Assembly: GCA_005801395.1 (NCBI GenBank)
Contig: SYDV01000075.1
Coordinates: forward strand, 1 to 14,721
Direction: 5' to 3'
Origin: Planctomycetia bacterium
GTDB lineage: Bacteria; Planctomycetota; UBA11346
DNA: 14,721 nt
Below the pieces are notes generated by a model. The model was not told the DNA's origin. It saw only the letters and a program-made list of their open reading frames with translations, and made no database searches. Every line of letters begins with the position of its first letter. The first letter of the stretch is position 1. This document shows positions 14,427 through 14,721 of this stretch, piece after piece. Both the position numbers and the translations under genes were made by a program.

Positions 14427-14721
14427 ATGTCTTTCTGCTCTTCTCGCTTCATGTTCTCTCTCACCGCGCTATTGGCGTTTAGTTCTTTGAGTCTGGTTGC
14501 GCAAGAAGCCGTTCCATATGCCAAGGTCATATTTAAGGATGATTTTTCGGCGGCAGAATTAGGCAAAGAGTGGAAGCTCTTTAAGGCCGAATCAAGAATT
14601 GAAAACGGCGTCCTCATCATTGCGATGCCTGATGGTGGTGATCACGCCGCCGTGAATAGCGTGGTGACGCCGCCATTGGCGAACATGGAAATCGCTCTGT
14701 CATTTCGTTTTGAAGGCGCGA
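14427..14721 (+). CDS. Exported DUF1080 / 3-keto-disaccharide-hydrolase-like protein (5' part, cut by window end)
   Basis: The frame is open from ATG to the window edge, giving 98 residues. A strong AAGGAG (14414-14419) lies seven bases upstream. A signal peptide covers about residues 1-25 (hydrophobic FMFSLTALLAFSSLSLV, probable cleavage after VAQ or nearby). The mature start shows KVIFKDDFSAAELGKEWK, then SRIENGVLIIAMPDG and MEIALSFRFEGA. This is the beta-strand pattern of the concanavalin-like jelly-roll domain in DUF1080-type proteins (DDF...W...ENGVL...F-x-FxGA). Such proteins are exported and often sit beside sulfatases and glycan-degrading genes in PVC bacteria. Only the first part is visible, so a LamG/glucanase-like relative cannot be excluded. 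Confidence 0.7.
   Translation, partial: MSFCSSRFMFSLTALLAFSSLSLVAQEAVPYAKVIFKDDFSAAELGKEWKLFKAESRIENGVLIIAMPDGGDHAAVNSVVTPPLANMEIALSFRFEGA

Overview
The window reads as chromosomal DNA of a Gram-negative bacterium. A member of the Planctomycetota-Verrucomicrobiota (PVC) group is the best guess. This rests on a secreted type I sulfatase next to a DUF1080/3-keto-disaccharide-hydrolase-like exported protein, several exported hydrolases, a sigma-54 activator and an FxsA protein with a low-complexity tail. No rRNA or species marker is present, so the placement is inference. Translation starts often carry GGAGG or AAGGAG Shine-Dalgarno sequences. No transposase, integrase, CRISPR array or phage gene was seen.

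Layout. 1-142: tRNA-Leu(CAG) with encoded CCA and its own terminator. 143-400: no convincing gene. 401-966 (minus): apt (adenine phosphoribosyltransferase) with a 12-bp hairpin terminator. 1043-4577 (plus): a compact run of six genes, probably one operon: tatA, a degenerate M24/creatinase-fold protein, an ExbD-like lipoprotein, fxsA with a Phe-Pro-Gly-Gly tail, ppnP and a HAD phosphatase. Two junctions are overlapping stop/start codons. 4606-9881 (minus): a sigma-54-dependent activator lies downstream of a 1174-residue fused assimilatory nitrate reductase. 9882-10176: a divergent regulatory region. 10177-12331 (plus): two exported hydrolases, an esterase and a C45-type Ntn amidohydrolase. 12412-14124 (minus): an exported arylsulfatase. 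14427 to the end (plus): the start of an exported DUF1080-like protein, cut by the window edge.

How the parts may work together. The nitrate reductase carries its molybdenum catalytic half, an FAD/NAD(P)H diaphorase half and a BFD-type [2Fe-2S] domain in one chain, so it could in principle take electrons from NAD(P)H without a separate electron-transfer subunit. An 11-of-12 match to the sigma-54 consensus lies immediately before its start codon, and a sigma-54 activator gene follows on the same strand, so the two form a plausible nitrogen-control unit. An in-frame stop and the first cluster cysteine fix the start codon. If the promoter is real, the mRNA would therefore be almost leaderless. 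Two inverted repeats lie about 80 and 164 bp upstream of the predicted transcription start and are candidate activator sites. apt and ppnP both act in nucleobase/nucleoside salvage. The sulfatase, DUF1080-like protein, esterase and C45 hydrolase suggest breakdown of external polymers or amides.
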